Below are positions 24,702-35,972 of a stretch of DNA of 64,000 bases, piece after piece. The notes beneath the pieces are model-generated. The model saw only the letters and a list, made by a program, of their open reading frames with translations. It made no database searches and was not told the origin of the DNA. This DNA comes from Telopea speciosissima (Eukaryota > Streptophyta > Magnoliopsida > Proteales > Proteaceae), in assembly GCF_018873765.1 (NCBI RefSeq), contig NC_057922.1, positions 17,001,563-17,065,562 of the forward strand, read 5' to 3'. Both the position numbers and the translations under genes were made by a program. Each line of letters begins with the position of its first letter. Within the stretch, counting starts at the first letter, position 1.

Positions 24702-24929
24702 TTATCCGGCCATCTTGTTACGAAGTTGTTCCTTAATAAAAGTACGACCACATCTAGTCTCTAATTGAGTTTTGATATCATTCCACCCATTTTTATTGAA
24801 AATAGAGTTTGTGTATGTATTGTTTGTATTCTTGACGTTATCTATAAATAACTTAATTTCATTCAACTCATTTATTGACCACTTCGTAGTATTAGAGTCC
24901 ACCATTAGGTTCGACATTGATAAAAACAA
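24702..24929 (-). pseudogene. Myb/SANT-like domain fragment
   Basis: About 75 codons resemble the plant Myb/SANT-like domain found in PIF/Harbinger accessory proteins and L10-interacting MYBs: KWSINELNEIKLFIDNV, then GWNDIKTQLETRCGR and KEQLRNKM. It stops directly after the helix that normally continues, and no flanking exon is seen. Likely a fragment of a mobile element or gene trapped between NPF copies A and B. Confidence 0.45.
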
Positions 24930-25003
24930 AAAATAAAAATGAAGAGGATATATACTATTCTAATATTGTATATACAATTTTTATTTTTATTTTTTTCGGT
25001 AAA

Positions 25004-25115
25004 GCTCAGAGTGGGTAAAGACAAGACCTCCTTAGCTAGAGAATTTGCTACATAGTTAGCCTCTCTAGAAATATAAATAAACTCACAATTGGTGAAGTGG
25101 GGTGAACAATTAACA
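25004..25115 (-). mobile_element. LINE RNase H fragment
   Basis: Short minus-strand piece CEFIYISREANYVANSLAKE matches the end of the RNase H domain carried by many plant LINEs. It abuts the 3' end of NPF copy B. Confidence 0.5.
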
Positions 25116-25119
25116 TTTT

Positions 25120-27649
25120 TCAATCTTTTGGAACAAGATAATCTCTCCTATAAACATATCTCTTTGCCCAAAACAGATAGTTCAAGTAACCCACCAATCC
25201 AAGGATTGTAAGCAACCAATAGAACCAGTCAAGATGGTTCTTGTTTAAGTTATTGCCCTCCAACCATCCAATCTCTCCTTTATCAGGATAGCTTGTAGCT
25301 TTGTTTACTAAATCCACTAGAAAAGATCCAATATAAGATGACAATGCTAGTACACACCAAAAGATGGCAGTTCCTATAGACTTCATTCCCTTTGAGACCT
25401 CACTATTGAAGAACTCTAATAACCCAACAAATGTGATTGCATCATTGATCCCCAAAGCAAAGAACTGCAATCCAAGCCAAAATACAGACATGGGCACTTG
25501 ATCTCCAGAGTCAATTAGCCCATAATCCCTTGCAACACTCTTCCTTTTCTTCTCTATTACAGCAGCTATACAAGTTGCTAGTGCTCCTGATATAAACCCA
25601 ATAGCTATCCTTTGCAAGTAGGTGATACCAGTTCTGTACCCAGTTATCTTCCTTGCAAATGGCACAAATAATCGATCATAAAGAACTATTAGTAGTATCT
25701 GTAAAATTATTGGTATTATCATGAGAGATGCTGGAGATATATGAATCTTCCCTAGCTTATTGTTCATTGTTCCACCTTGTTGAACAGTGAGAGTCAGAAT
25801 CAGTGGCAGAGGAATGTAGGCAACGACAGCGCTAACGAAGATCGGGAACATTCGAAGAATGATTTTCAGCTCCTCCACTTGAGTCACAGTACAGAGTGTC
25901 CAGTTCCCAGTTTTCCCATCAGAGATTGAAGCTCTATCCAAGAATCTAAACCCCCCCCCCCCCCACCCGACCAAAAAAAAAAAACATAAAAAAAATTAGT
26001 ATCAATATATGCACTGACAATCAAGCAAGTACAGCAAATATTTGTCCATTATGGAGATTACCTAGGATTACTAGGTTGCAATAAAACAACCTTACCATTA
26101 CCGTTACGCTTGTTGGGGTACGTTGAGTGTGTATTGTATTTTGTGGGTCAATTGTATGTATTGAGTAAAATTGTAATTATGTGAAAATTAATAAAACTAT
26201 AGATACAAGCAATTAAAAAGGGAGGTCACTTTGTGAGCTGAAGAATGGTGTAAAGAGTTTTTTTGACTGAAGGAAAAATTGTTAATTCTTCCAGGTGGAT
26301 GTAGGCATTTGTGCCAAACCACGTTAAATCAGTTGTGTTATGTGTGCTTATGTACTTGGTTTCTTTCTCGTGGTTACGCATTCGTCACCAAGGCCCACCC
26401 TTGTTATAGATATGTGATAATTGTAGAACTTACTTAAAACCCTTTGTATGTTGTAGTAACTCTCCACCCAACAACTCTTCCTTGGACATATCCTCATATA
26501 ATTCATCTTCGTTTTCAGGTAAGGGAAGCTTTCTCTTTTTAAAAGCAGCTACTATGACCTAAATTAAGTTAAGAAGATCAGGATTAATACAGAAGGTATG
26601 AGTGAAATTAAATTAATTGTGCAAGAAATCAAGATTAGATATAAAAACTTAAAAGGGTTATTATATGTACCTGAAACATCCGAGTGAAAGGGCTACCACT
26701 GGGAATCTGATGTCTGTAAAATTTAAAGCCGAAAGCAAACACTATGATCCCAAGCATAACAAGAGCTGCGCACAGAGTGAAACCAAGGTCCCATCCTTTA
26801 TAATTCTGGAACCATACTACGAAAACTAGACCTATTATTCCTCCAAATGAGATACCAAGAGTGTACCAGTTGAAGAAGCTAGACTTGCGGCGAAGCTCAA
26901 TTTCGTCTTCACCAAACTGATCTCCCCCAAAAGATGGAAGGTTTGATCTCATAAAACCTTCACCCAAAGCCACAGTATACAAGGCTATGTAAAGTATAGC
27001 AGCATTATAGCCATGGACATGCTTACAATTGCTCGATTGCTTGGTGATGTCACATGTTGGTGGTTGTAGTGATGGAAGATGTGCTTGCAATGCTAGCAAT
27101 CCATACCCCTGCGCCATTAAAAGACAATATTACCAAGTGAGTAGCCCGATGTGAAGATTTTTAAGGACTTAATTAAGACACACTCTTTTTTAAAGGTTAA
27201 CTCTTAAGGATGAGTTCTACCCGAGTCATTACCAGAATCTCCAAGGGACCAAAGATGACAATGCCCTTAAATCTAGTGATATATGAGTCAGTGAGGAACC
27301 CTCCGAACAAAGCAAATCCCGCGGCAGCTCCATTAAAGTTACTAACAGTAGTTGATGAGGTTGCAATATCCATATGCATTATGTAATGAAGGTAAGTCAC
27401 CAAGTTCATCAAGTTTGGAATATAAGCTGCATTCATCATAGTAGTGGTAACTGCAACATCCAAATCCTATCAATTAGTAACTCTATTTCACAGATCAAAC
27501 TAACAATGAAGAAAGTAGCTAGAGAGAGAATTAAATTAATAAAGGTTTCACTCACAGCAGATAAGCCATGAAGCTTTATTTCCATCTTGTATCTCTTTCT
27601 TGATTGGCTTGCCCTCACAATCTGAGGAACCCTTGAGTACTACTGCCAT
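25120..27649 (-). CDS. NRT1/PTR (NPF4-like) transporter, copy B
   Basis: Five exons of the same lengths as copy A: 27649-27556, 27450-27233, 27108-26671, 26558-26434 and 25945-25120; 566 aa, no stop or shift. The sequence is very close to copy A throughout (for example LFVPFARKITGYRTGIT, SVFWLGLQFFALGINDA). As in A, the first helix lacks ExxE[K/R] (LICFTTTMMNAAYIP). Intron 4 (26433-25946) is longer and unusual: in sense direction a run of about 14 G precedes TTTAG, replacing the pyrimidine tract seen in A, so splicing of the last exon may be weak or shifted. Upstream DNA for more than 1 kb is homologous to that of copy A. Function as for A. Confidence 0.86.
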
Positions 27650-28839
27650 GTTAATGTGAAACTTAGCTAGCTTTGTATCAAGCATTCTTCCAAGTCTCTC
27701 AATATATATAGAGAGAAGAATAAAATTTTCAATGGAGACTCGAAATTATTGGAGGGGTTGATGAGTATTTGTCCATAAAAAAGATTCCTTAAGCATTGGT
27801 GGTTAGCTTCTCAAGTAGATGGGGGCTTTAATATATTTAATAAAAAAAAATTTGATGTTGTTCAAGAAAAAATATAATAGACCATTGATTTGATTATGAT
27901 GGCTTACCAACATTTGCAAGTAGCAAACAACCCAACATAATCCATACTAGACCAACAGCAAAACGGTTCAACCACTAGTTTCAGAAAACTGGTTTGATCC
28001 ATTCAAAAGGCCATTCCACCTAGAGAGTATTATTGGTTTTTAGTGAAAAATGATAATTAAACCGGAGAGACTGATAAGATGAAATATTGAAATAAAGCTT
28101 TATTTTCTTCTGATGGCTGCCTTGAAACTCTCAAGTCTGGTCCGGCTGGTCAGTCCTGGTCCGGTTTTTTTAACAATGCCTAGAATTGGGCTGTGGGCAA
28201 TACATGCCACTGCGTATATGGACTCCTAATTTTAAATAATTAGATCTTTAATTGGCTGGTCTCATAATAATTAGATGCCTATTTCCATGTGAGTTGTTTC
28301 TTTTTTTAATGCCAAGACAAAAATGGTCTTTATTTTATTTTTTTTTCTAATAGTTATAAGTTATGACTTTTGCTTACATTATAGCAGTTCCTTAAAAACA
28401 CGTACAAAAATCAATTCATTAGTGCTTATCCAATTCATTTTCATTTTTTAATGCCTATTGGCTTCATCTTATTGAAAAATGGTCTCTTGATCTTTTTCTA
28501 ATAATATTAAATCCATCGAATCCATCTTTCATTTGTCATGTTTTCATATTTTATCTTTCATCTCTTCATGTAGCGGATCCCATTAGGTTGGGATAAGGCT
28601 GAAATTATTGTTATTGTATTAGATCCATTGAAAATTTGAGCAAGGCCTGCATATGGAGACAACATCGGTACATATATAATCTAAACTGCCACATCATTGT
28701 TTGTGAAAATTACAAGTATACCCATGATTTTAGTGCACCGCATTGGATAGGGTATCGATCACCTTCAAAATCGATATGATACCGATATGATATTGGAACT
28801 ATGAAAATTACAAGTATACCCATGATTTTACTTCCACAC

Positions 28840-29153
28840 ACTGGGAGGGATAACCTTCCATTTTCTTAACCCGAGAATTTGATGGCTGCAAATCTTGATA
28901 AGCATTCTTTTGATTGTTGAGCAAATGGTAAATAGACTTTAACAAGAAGGACCATTTTTTGCTGCTACCCAGACTAGCCCGTCTTGCCTTGTAAAGAGGC
29001 TCAAATTATCGTCATAATCTCCTTCTTATCTGAAGGATGGAAAAAGGACCTGATGAGATCACTCTTCCATATTTCGTTCTTGTGATCAATTAGAATTGAA
29101 ACTTTTTGGACCGAAGAGTTGGGCGGCATCAGGTGTTGGACTCGAAAGTCTTT
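28840..29153 (-). mobile_element. L1-type LINE piece
   Basis: Minus-strand remnant: TLKDFRVQHLMPPNSSVQKV and EIWKSDLIRSFFHP, the segment between RT and zinc-binding domain of plant LINEs. It continues the piece at 31824-32060 across the TIR element. Confidence 0.65.
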
Positions 29154-30410
29154 GGGCGTGTTTGGTTGAAGGTTTCTAAGGAGTCAAATTCTGATTTTGG
29201 ATCTGGTTCATGTGGATTCGTAGTTGAGAACAAAAACTGTTTGGTTACCTGAGTCTGTCAGATGGAATCCTTCTGAATCCATCTATAAAACTGTTTGGTT
29301 ACCTGAGAAAGGGAGGAGGAGGAGGAAAAGAAGAAGAAGAAGAAGAAGAGAGAAGAAATGGTACAGGGTCTTAGTGCAAGTTTTTTCGAGAAGAATTGTG
29401 TGCTCTTCTTGCTCGTGTTAGTGGTGGTGAAATGATCCTCCAAGAACAGGAAACGATCACCAACAAATTTAACGAATCTGGTTATGGCAATCAGCTGGAA
29501 TATTAACTAAATTTTAGCAATGGAAAAGAAGGAACTTGTAAAAGTGAAAACAGAGCAAGAAGGGGAAGACTAAAGAGTAATCTCACCTGTGTTCTTCTTC
29601 CGTCCAAGGAATCTCTTTCTTTCTCTCCGTTTCAGAATGCTTCGACTTTGGTTCTCCAAACGAGATCTGACTCGACCGACACTTAGAACCCCAACTCGAA
29701 GTAATGTTCTTTCACTGTCAATGGCATCTTTCCAGAGATCTAACTTGCGATTTTATGCCACCAATCGGGAGATTCTTCGGGAAACAACACAAGAGCATGT
29801 TTTGGATTTGAACACCCACCGCCCCCACAGAAAAGTCTTTGTGCTTTTAGAGAGCGGGACATGAAATTTCTGAGAGCCTCTACCATGGCTGGGTGCTGCA
29901 TTAGCCGTGAGAGGACTTTGCAACTTTTTTTTTTTTGTTTCTGTTGGTTCCCGCTTTCAACCAAGGGTAGGCCAAGAAACATAGCAAGTGACTGAAACGT
30001 GAGAAGGGCGGCTGAGATAAAGGTGCATAGTAGTTGGTTATTGGAAAGGGGCCCACCACACTAGGAAGCAATCTGAAAAGTAGGAGATGCAATAGCGGGA
30101 ATTACTTCACGAAGGGGTCATGTGCAAAATCAGGGACACGTGACACTGGAACAAGGGGATTGTAGATACATGAGTGCGGCGGTTAAGACAACTACCAAAT
30201 GGGAGCCTTTATGGGATCCATCTATAAAATGCAGAAGTCTCCATTGAAGAGGGGACACCACAATCAACAACACAACACTCTATTATCTTTATTCCTTTTT
30301 TATTTGTCAAGATATAATCTTTCATCTTTCCCTGTAATTTTTGCTGGAGTTGGCTTCTAGCCACCAATGCCTCATTGGCTTGTGTTTCAAGGGGCATTAA
30401 TGTAGGTCTT

Positions 30411-30679
30411 GCTTGGAGAATAACTCCAACAACCATGTCTTTTGGCCCGTGTTTCAGAAGGTAACCATCATCATCAAGTTGCAAACTTCATCAGTCCGTG
30501 GCTGACAGAATTGTGGAAGCTTCATCAGATCCGTTTTTTGGAGATGCTTGGAGAACAACTCCAGCAATCTTGTCTTTTGGCCTTGTTTCAAAAGATGACC
30601 ATTAACATCAAGTTGCAAGCTACATCAATCCATGGTTGGCAGAGTTGTGGAAGCTTCATCAAGTCCGTTTTTGGGAGAT
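30411..30679. repeat. 135-bp tandem duplication
   Basis: Two adjacent diverged units (30411-30545 and 30546-30679), each beginning gcttggagaa and ending near gtccgttttt(g)ggagat. It lies inside the TIR element. Confidence 0.75.
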
Positions 30680-30899
30680 TATACGATTTGGTCGTAGAAT
30701 AGTTGTAGTGTAAATACCAAGTTGTAAACCTCATCAATGTCGGATTTCACAAGTTGTACCGATTCCAATCGGATACAGACTGCAAGTAAGCAACTTTGAT
30801 TTTCAATCTTCTTCCTTTGCTTCGTCCATCACAATTTTCTTTCACCCAAAAGACCTTAGAGCTACTCAGGCACTGAAAGACCCCCTTTTCGTCCTGGTT

Positions 30900-31035
30900 A
30901 GAAGTCAGAACAGGCCGTCTCCGGCCTCTTAGAATAGGCCGTTTCGCCAGTTAGAACAGGCCGTTTCGGCCTGGCTGGAAGTTAGAACAGGCCGTTTTAT
31001 CCTGGTCGAAAGTTGGAACAGGCCGTTTCCAGTTC
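30900..31035. repeat. ggccgtttc minisatellite
   Basis: Four to five imperfect units around ttagaacaggccgtttc with variable ggcctgg spacers. Inside the TIR element. Confidence 0.7.
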
Positions 31036-31380
31036 CGTTTGGGCCTGCGTCAAAGGCTCTGGTGCGCCTACGTTACCTCCACCACGTGCGTTGTGCCCCT
31101 GTGTGTAGGTGTTGGATTTTCCACCAACAGTTTCCTATAAAGAAATTGTTGCCGTCGAGTTGGCAGTGGAGGCAGTGGTGGTGGGGGTGACCGCATTGGA
31201 CGATGCATATGTAGAAAGCCTAGTTTTTTTTTCTTTTTCTAGTATTTACTAGTAGATTTGATTTTTCTTTTCTTCTTTCTATAGTGGAGATAGTTGCACG
31301 TAATGACAGATCACGGCCTTATTATTAAAAGCTTGTAGTAAGAATGGGTTTCGTTCTAGTGCCCGAAAAGAGGCGGTCCC

Positions 31381-31515
31381 TACTGGTTTACTAATGGGAT
31401 GCCCTAATGCGTTACAAAATTTCACTTTAGCCAATGATCCAATCAGAGGAATTATTGAAACTATGGTATCAAACATCTTAATAGCAATATCTATTAGAAA
31501 CGAATTTTCTAACAT
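31381..31515 (-). pseudogene. matK: Plastid matK fragment (nuclear copy)
   Basis: About 45 codons on the minus strand read [20 protein letters not shown] and then [20 protein letters not shown]. This is the conserved central part of plastid maturase K, where plants have IPLIRSLAKAKFCN and GHPISKPVW. The match breaks off after KPV. The ORF runs on into 31279 with unrelated sequence that I could not identify and that may also be organellar. A nuclear plastid-derived fragment, not a working gene. Confidence 0.75.
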
Positions 31516-31823
31516 TTGACTGCAGCCGTGGCAGTGGAGATGGCGACAGAGAAGATGGAGGGGGAGGGGGAGTAGAAGGAGGAGGAGGAGAAGGAGAAGA
31601 AGGAGAAGATGGACTCATGATTTTGGACTCGTGTGGATTCATTTTAGAATTCGACCCTTAGAGTGAATTCTAGTGGATTCTAAAATTACACAGAAAAATG
31701 GATTCCTGTGGATTCTTGGAATCCAACACGGAACTGTGTTCCGAGAAACCAAACACGAAAAAAATTACGGAATCTAGATCCCGTCGAATCCGACTCCTCA
31801 GAAACCTTCAACCAAACACGCCC

Positions 31824-32060
31824 TAGATGTCCTCTCAGATTTGAATACCATCACCATTACTGATTTGCCATAATAGACCCTTTTCAAGAACCCACTTGCC
31901 TTGAAGGATGTTGTGCCATCCTCAAGATGGTTTCTTCTTGATGCTTGCTTTAAAGAAATCCTTCCTAGAAAATAAATGGACTTCAGGAATTTCGCCCAAA
32001 GAGACTCAGGGTTGGACCACAACCTCTAAGCTACGTTTGATAAGAGAGCTATGTTACGTA
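31824..32060 (-). mobile_element. L1-type LINE piece
   Basis: Minus-strand NPESLWAKFLKSIYF and SVMVMVFK-type remnants, the usual segment after the RT of plant LINEs. Directly upstream, in element order, of the piece at 28840-29153. Confidence 0.65.
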
Positions 32061-32189
32061 GGAGGGAATCACGAAGGTTTATGATCCCCCTTTTGTTTGA
32101 TTAACCAGAGACCAAGATATCTAGGTTATCTTATGTTCCTCCTCCCTCTGCCCCCAAAAAAAACTTAGACATGGAATCAAACACTGCTT

Positions 32190-32452
32190 GATTCCAAAAT
32201 AGGTCTTGGAATCAAATGTTGCTAGATGAGTTCTTCCACCTACACGATAAGATAGAGATACTAAAAATCACTCTCAGCGTTTTTCCTAGGCCGGATGTGC
32301 AGGTGTGGGGTGGAGCTAAGAATGGAGTTTATTCAATGAAAACGGCTTATCGCCTGTTGGATAGTCAAAGAGCCGATAGATATGCTCAACAAGCATCTAC
32401 ATCTCATACCCATGAGTGGCAATGTATTCCAAATCGAGTGTGGAAGACAATA
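32190..32452 (+). mobile_element. L1-type LINE piece, plus strand
   Basis: Reads LLDEFFHLHDKIEILKITLS and VWGGAKNGVYSMKTAYRLL, the segment before the zinc-binding domain of plant LINEs. Opposite orientation to its left neighbour. Confidence 0.7.
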
Positions 32453-33766
32453 GGGAAAATTTCACGGACACCTCCTGTAAGTATACAATATATCACAGAC
32501 ATACCAAATCTTGTCAAAACATCAACTTGCCCCCTAACGTCAAGCACAGTTAGCACCCAAAGTTGAAATGCCCATTTTACCCCCTTAGTTATTTAAATAA
32601 AAAATGGATAAATTACATCTAAGGTGCCTTAAGTTTGGGAAATGTCCATTTTACCCCAACCTTATCTTCACCTGCACTTCCAACTCTGACTCCAACCACC
32701 ACCACCGTCGTCGTTACCACGGCGGAGGTGGTAATGGCGGAGACGGAGGTGGCGGCGACGGTAGTAGGGGAGTGGCTTGTGATCCAACTGGGATCACTCA
32801 TGGAGCCGGCGGGGGGTTATTCAAAATTGCTACCGAAGAGAAATGTCAAGAAGAAAATCTTTAATCACATAGCCAAAGCTGTTTTCCCTTCTGCAATTCG
32901 CACAAATGCTTAGAACTTATATTGATTACATTACATCCTCACATTTCAGTGTCTTCAGAGTTTAGGGATTACGAATAAAAGGGCTTTTGGTTCTTATTAA
33001 TTAGTAGTAGGCTTTCTACTTTTGAAAAAGATTGCTTTTCTGTTTTCTCTTCTGCAATTAGCACAGATGCTTAGAACTTAGATGGTGTCTTTAGAGGTCA
33101 GTGATGAGTAACAAACCCTCCAACAACCAAATTGATTGATCGATAGAAGAGCCATTAATGAGTAATAAATTGCTGGGAGGCCAACATTTGTTAATCTGAT
33201 TCTTGCAAGAATCCAAAGCCCAAACAGCCAAACTAAGACTCTCAATTTAGAAAAAGAAAATGAAATTTCGAAACCCTAATGGACGAGAGAGAGAGAGAGA
33301 GAGAGAGAAGGGAGGAAATGGAAGTGGCAATAGCGGTAGAGTTTACACGCTTAGCTGAAGCTTTGCAAGCGTCAAAGTGAACCTTCCATCGGGCTGAGGA
33401 GTGGAATGCGAGATGGCTTCATGCCTTCAACGAGCCATCGACGGTCGAAGTGGTGTTGTACGCCATGGATAAATTTGAAAACCACACAGACATCACTCCC
33501 TGTCTCATTTCTCCTTCCTCTCTCTCTCTCTCTGTGTCTCTCATTTTCTAGAGTTTTATCTTTAAGGGTATTATGGGAAATTCATTTGTGAAAAAAGTAA
33601 TTTCACCATTATAAAAGAATTAACAACAACGTAACTGCACTGACTTAACGGAATGAATTAAGTTAAAATAAAAACATAAAATAAGGATAGTTTGTAATAT
33701 TCTTCTAAAGTTTGGTATATCCGTGATATATTGTATATTTATAGGGGGTGTCTGTGAAATTAACCC
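32453..33766. mobile_element. 1.3-kb TIR element inside LINE sequence
   Basis: Ends are inverted copies of each other over about 55 bases (gggaaaatttcacggacacc at the left, and gggttaatttcacagacacc as complement of the right end), including atacaatatatcac in both arms. The interior shows no transposase. It contains GA/CT tracts and coding-like but unrecognised sequence. No clean target duplication; LINE sequence on the two sides overlaps slightly, so it may bridge two LINE copies. Confidence 0.7.
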
Positions 33767-34694
33767 ACTCTCTGCCAAGTCTTGGTCTTGGAAGATCCTC
33801 CCAAAAATTAAATCATTTCTATGGAGATCATGTGCGCAAGGCGTTGCCTCGGGAGAGGTCTTCATTTGCGTCAAATCACAATTTGTACGTGTTGCCTGCC
33901 CACGGTGTGCCTGTTTAGTCGAGACTAACGATCATATATTGTTTGATTGCCCTTTTTCTAGAGCTACACGATTTGGTAGCAGCCTCTCGCTCTGTGTTCC
34001 TATTGTTCACAATCCAAAGAAATGTTTGGATGCTGTGTCTTTGGAAGTAGAAATTGGTCTCCGATTGGTGTATTTGAATCGGCCCAAAAAGCTTGCAATG
34101 AATTCTTGTCAGCTAACTAAAACAATGGTTTTCATATGGTTCCTCACACTCCTGTTATTGACACCCAGTGGCTCCTTCCTCCCTTGGAGTCCTTCAAACT
34201 AAACTGTGATGCCACTCTGCCATCCAACCATCATCAGGGAGGCTTGGGTGTGATTGGCCGAGATCATCTTAGCTCTTTACTCTTTGCCTTCTCGGAACCA
34301 GCGGGTGTAGAGAGGCTCTTGCTATCAGATCGAAATTTTTACATGCGTGCTATGGCTAGTAATCTCGGTTGTATTCATGTGGAGTTTGACTGCAAGGAGA
34401 TAATCATATATATTAACGATCAGGCCAGTTGCAGCCAATTATTGAAGATATTATACAGCTATGAGCTGAGTTTCATTCTTGTGTGTCTTCTCTCATGTTC
34501 CAAGGGTGAAAAACGGTATTGCTCATTCCCTTGCCCAAAAGGCTCTCTCTATCTTTGACAATTGACATGCAACACAGTCTGGCCGCATTCTACTCCCTAC
34601 CTATATGATCTATGTATCAATGAAGCTAGTTGTGCTTCATGTCCCTTGAATCAATAAAAACTCTTCTTACCCAAAAAGAAAAAAAAAAAAAAAA
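33767..34694 (+). mobile_element. L1-type LINE 3' end with poly-A tail
   Basis: Plus strand: the zinc-binding RT domain (ILPKIKSFLWRSCAQGVASG, CPRCACLVETNDHILFDCPF), then the RNase H domain (FKLNCDATLPSNHHQGGLGV, HVEFDCKEIIIYI), then a 3' UTR ending in an A-run at about 34675-34694. Several breaks. It ends 230 bases from NPF copy C. Confidence 0.75.
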
Positions 34695-35972
34695 CTTTCT
34701 AAGCAATTCCCCCATCAATCCGATAATAAGAAAGGCCAATATGACATCAAATTAAAGATGACCTTCTTTATCAACTATGCTTTTACTCCTTTAATGAGGC
34801 TTATAATTCTATTTTCTTGTGCTTATAATGTAGAGAAAATAAAATTTAAAGACTCCAATATTGCAATGTGAGAAACTTGAGAATTTTGCCAATAGCAATT
34901 ATTCCTCATAGATATAACATTTCCAATCTTTTTGAACAAGATAATCTCTCCTATATACATATCTCTTTGCCCAAAACAGATAGTTCAAGTAACTTACCAA
35001 TCCAAGTATTGCAAGTAACCAATAGAACCGGTCAAGATGGTTCTTGTTTAAGTTATTTCCTTCTAACCACCCTCTCTCTCATTTATCAGGATGGCTTGTA
35101 GCTTTATTTACTAAATCCACTAGATAAGATCCAATATAAGATGACAATGCTAGTACACACCAAAAGATGGCAGTTCCTATAGACTTCATTCCCTTTGAGA
35201 CCTCACTATTGAAGAACTCTAATAACCCAACAAATGTGATTGCATCATTGATCCCCAAAGCTAAGAACTGCAATATAAGCCAAAATACAGACATGGGCAC
35301 CGGGTCTCCAGAGTCAATTAGCCCATGATCCCTTGCAACACTCTTTCTTTTCATCTCTATTAAAGCAGCTATACAAGTTGCTATTGTTCCTGATATAAAC
35401 CCAATAGCTATCCTTTGTAAGTAGGTGATTCCAGTTCTGTATCCACTTATCTTCCTTGCAAATGGCACAAATAATCGATCATAAACAACTAAGAGTAGTA
35501 TCTGTAAAATTATTGGTATTATCATGAGAGATGCTGCAGATATGTGAATCTTCCCTAGCTTATTGTCCATTGTTGCACCTTGTTGAACAGTAAGAGTCAT
35601 GATCAGTGGGAAGGGAATGTAGGCAATAGTAGAGCTAACAAAAATTGGGAACATTCGAAGGATGATTTTCAGCTCCTCCACTTGAGTTACAGTGCAAAGT
35701 GTCCAGTTCCCATTTTTCCCATTCAATATTGATGCTCTATCCAAGAATCTGACAAAAAATCACAAAAAAATTAGTGAAATTTCTTTAATCTGATTAGTAA
35801 CAATAATGTGTGTCAATATAGATGGATTGAGATGAAAAAATACAACTTATATTTAGAGTTGAATGAACCATTTTTTCCTTTGAGATCAAGTCTTGGTCCA
35901 GCTTATAAATGTACTCATCAAGCAATTATAACAAATATTGGTCTATTATAAAGATTATGTACCCGCGACCAC

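Larger units (their letters stand above)
29154..31823. mobile_element. 2.67-kb TIR element with captured plastid DNA
   Basis: Terminal inverted repeats of about 31 bases (gggcgtgtttggttgaaggt at both ends, one mismatch within the arms) enclose 2.67 kb without a recognisable transposase. The ends split a LINE reading frame (GDGIQI... before, KDFRVQHL after), so this is an insertion. Secondary inverted similarity of the sub-terminal gattc-rich segments is visible. Contents: a 135-bp tandem duplication, a ggccgtttc minisatellite and a matK fragment. Probably a non-autonomous DNA transposon that acquired foreign DNA. No clear target duplication, so the superfamily is open. Confidence 0.8.

Noticed and set aside
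29224-29443. Lys/Arg-rich frame
   Set aside because: Made by a gaagaa microsatellite inside the TIR element.
32604-32913. Gly/Arg- or Thr/Val-rich frames around ggaggtggcgg repeats
   Set aside because: Triplet-rich low-complexity DNA inside a TIR element; frames on both strands are equally open.
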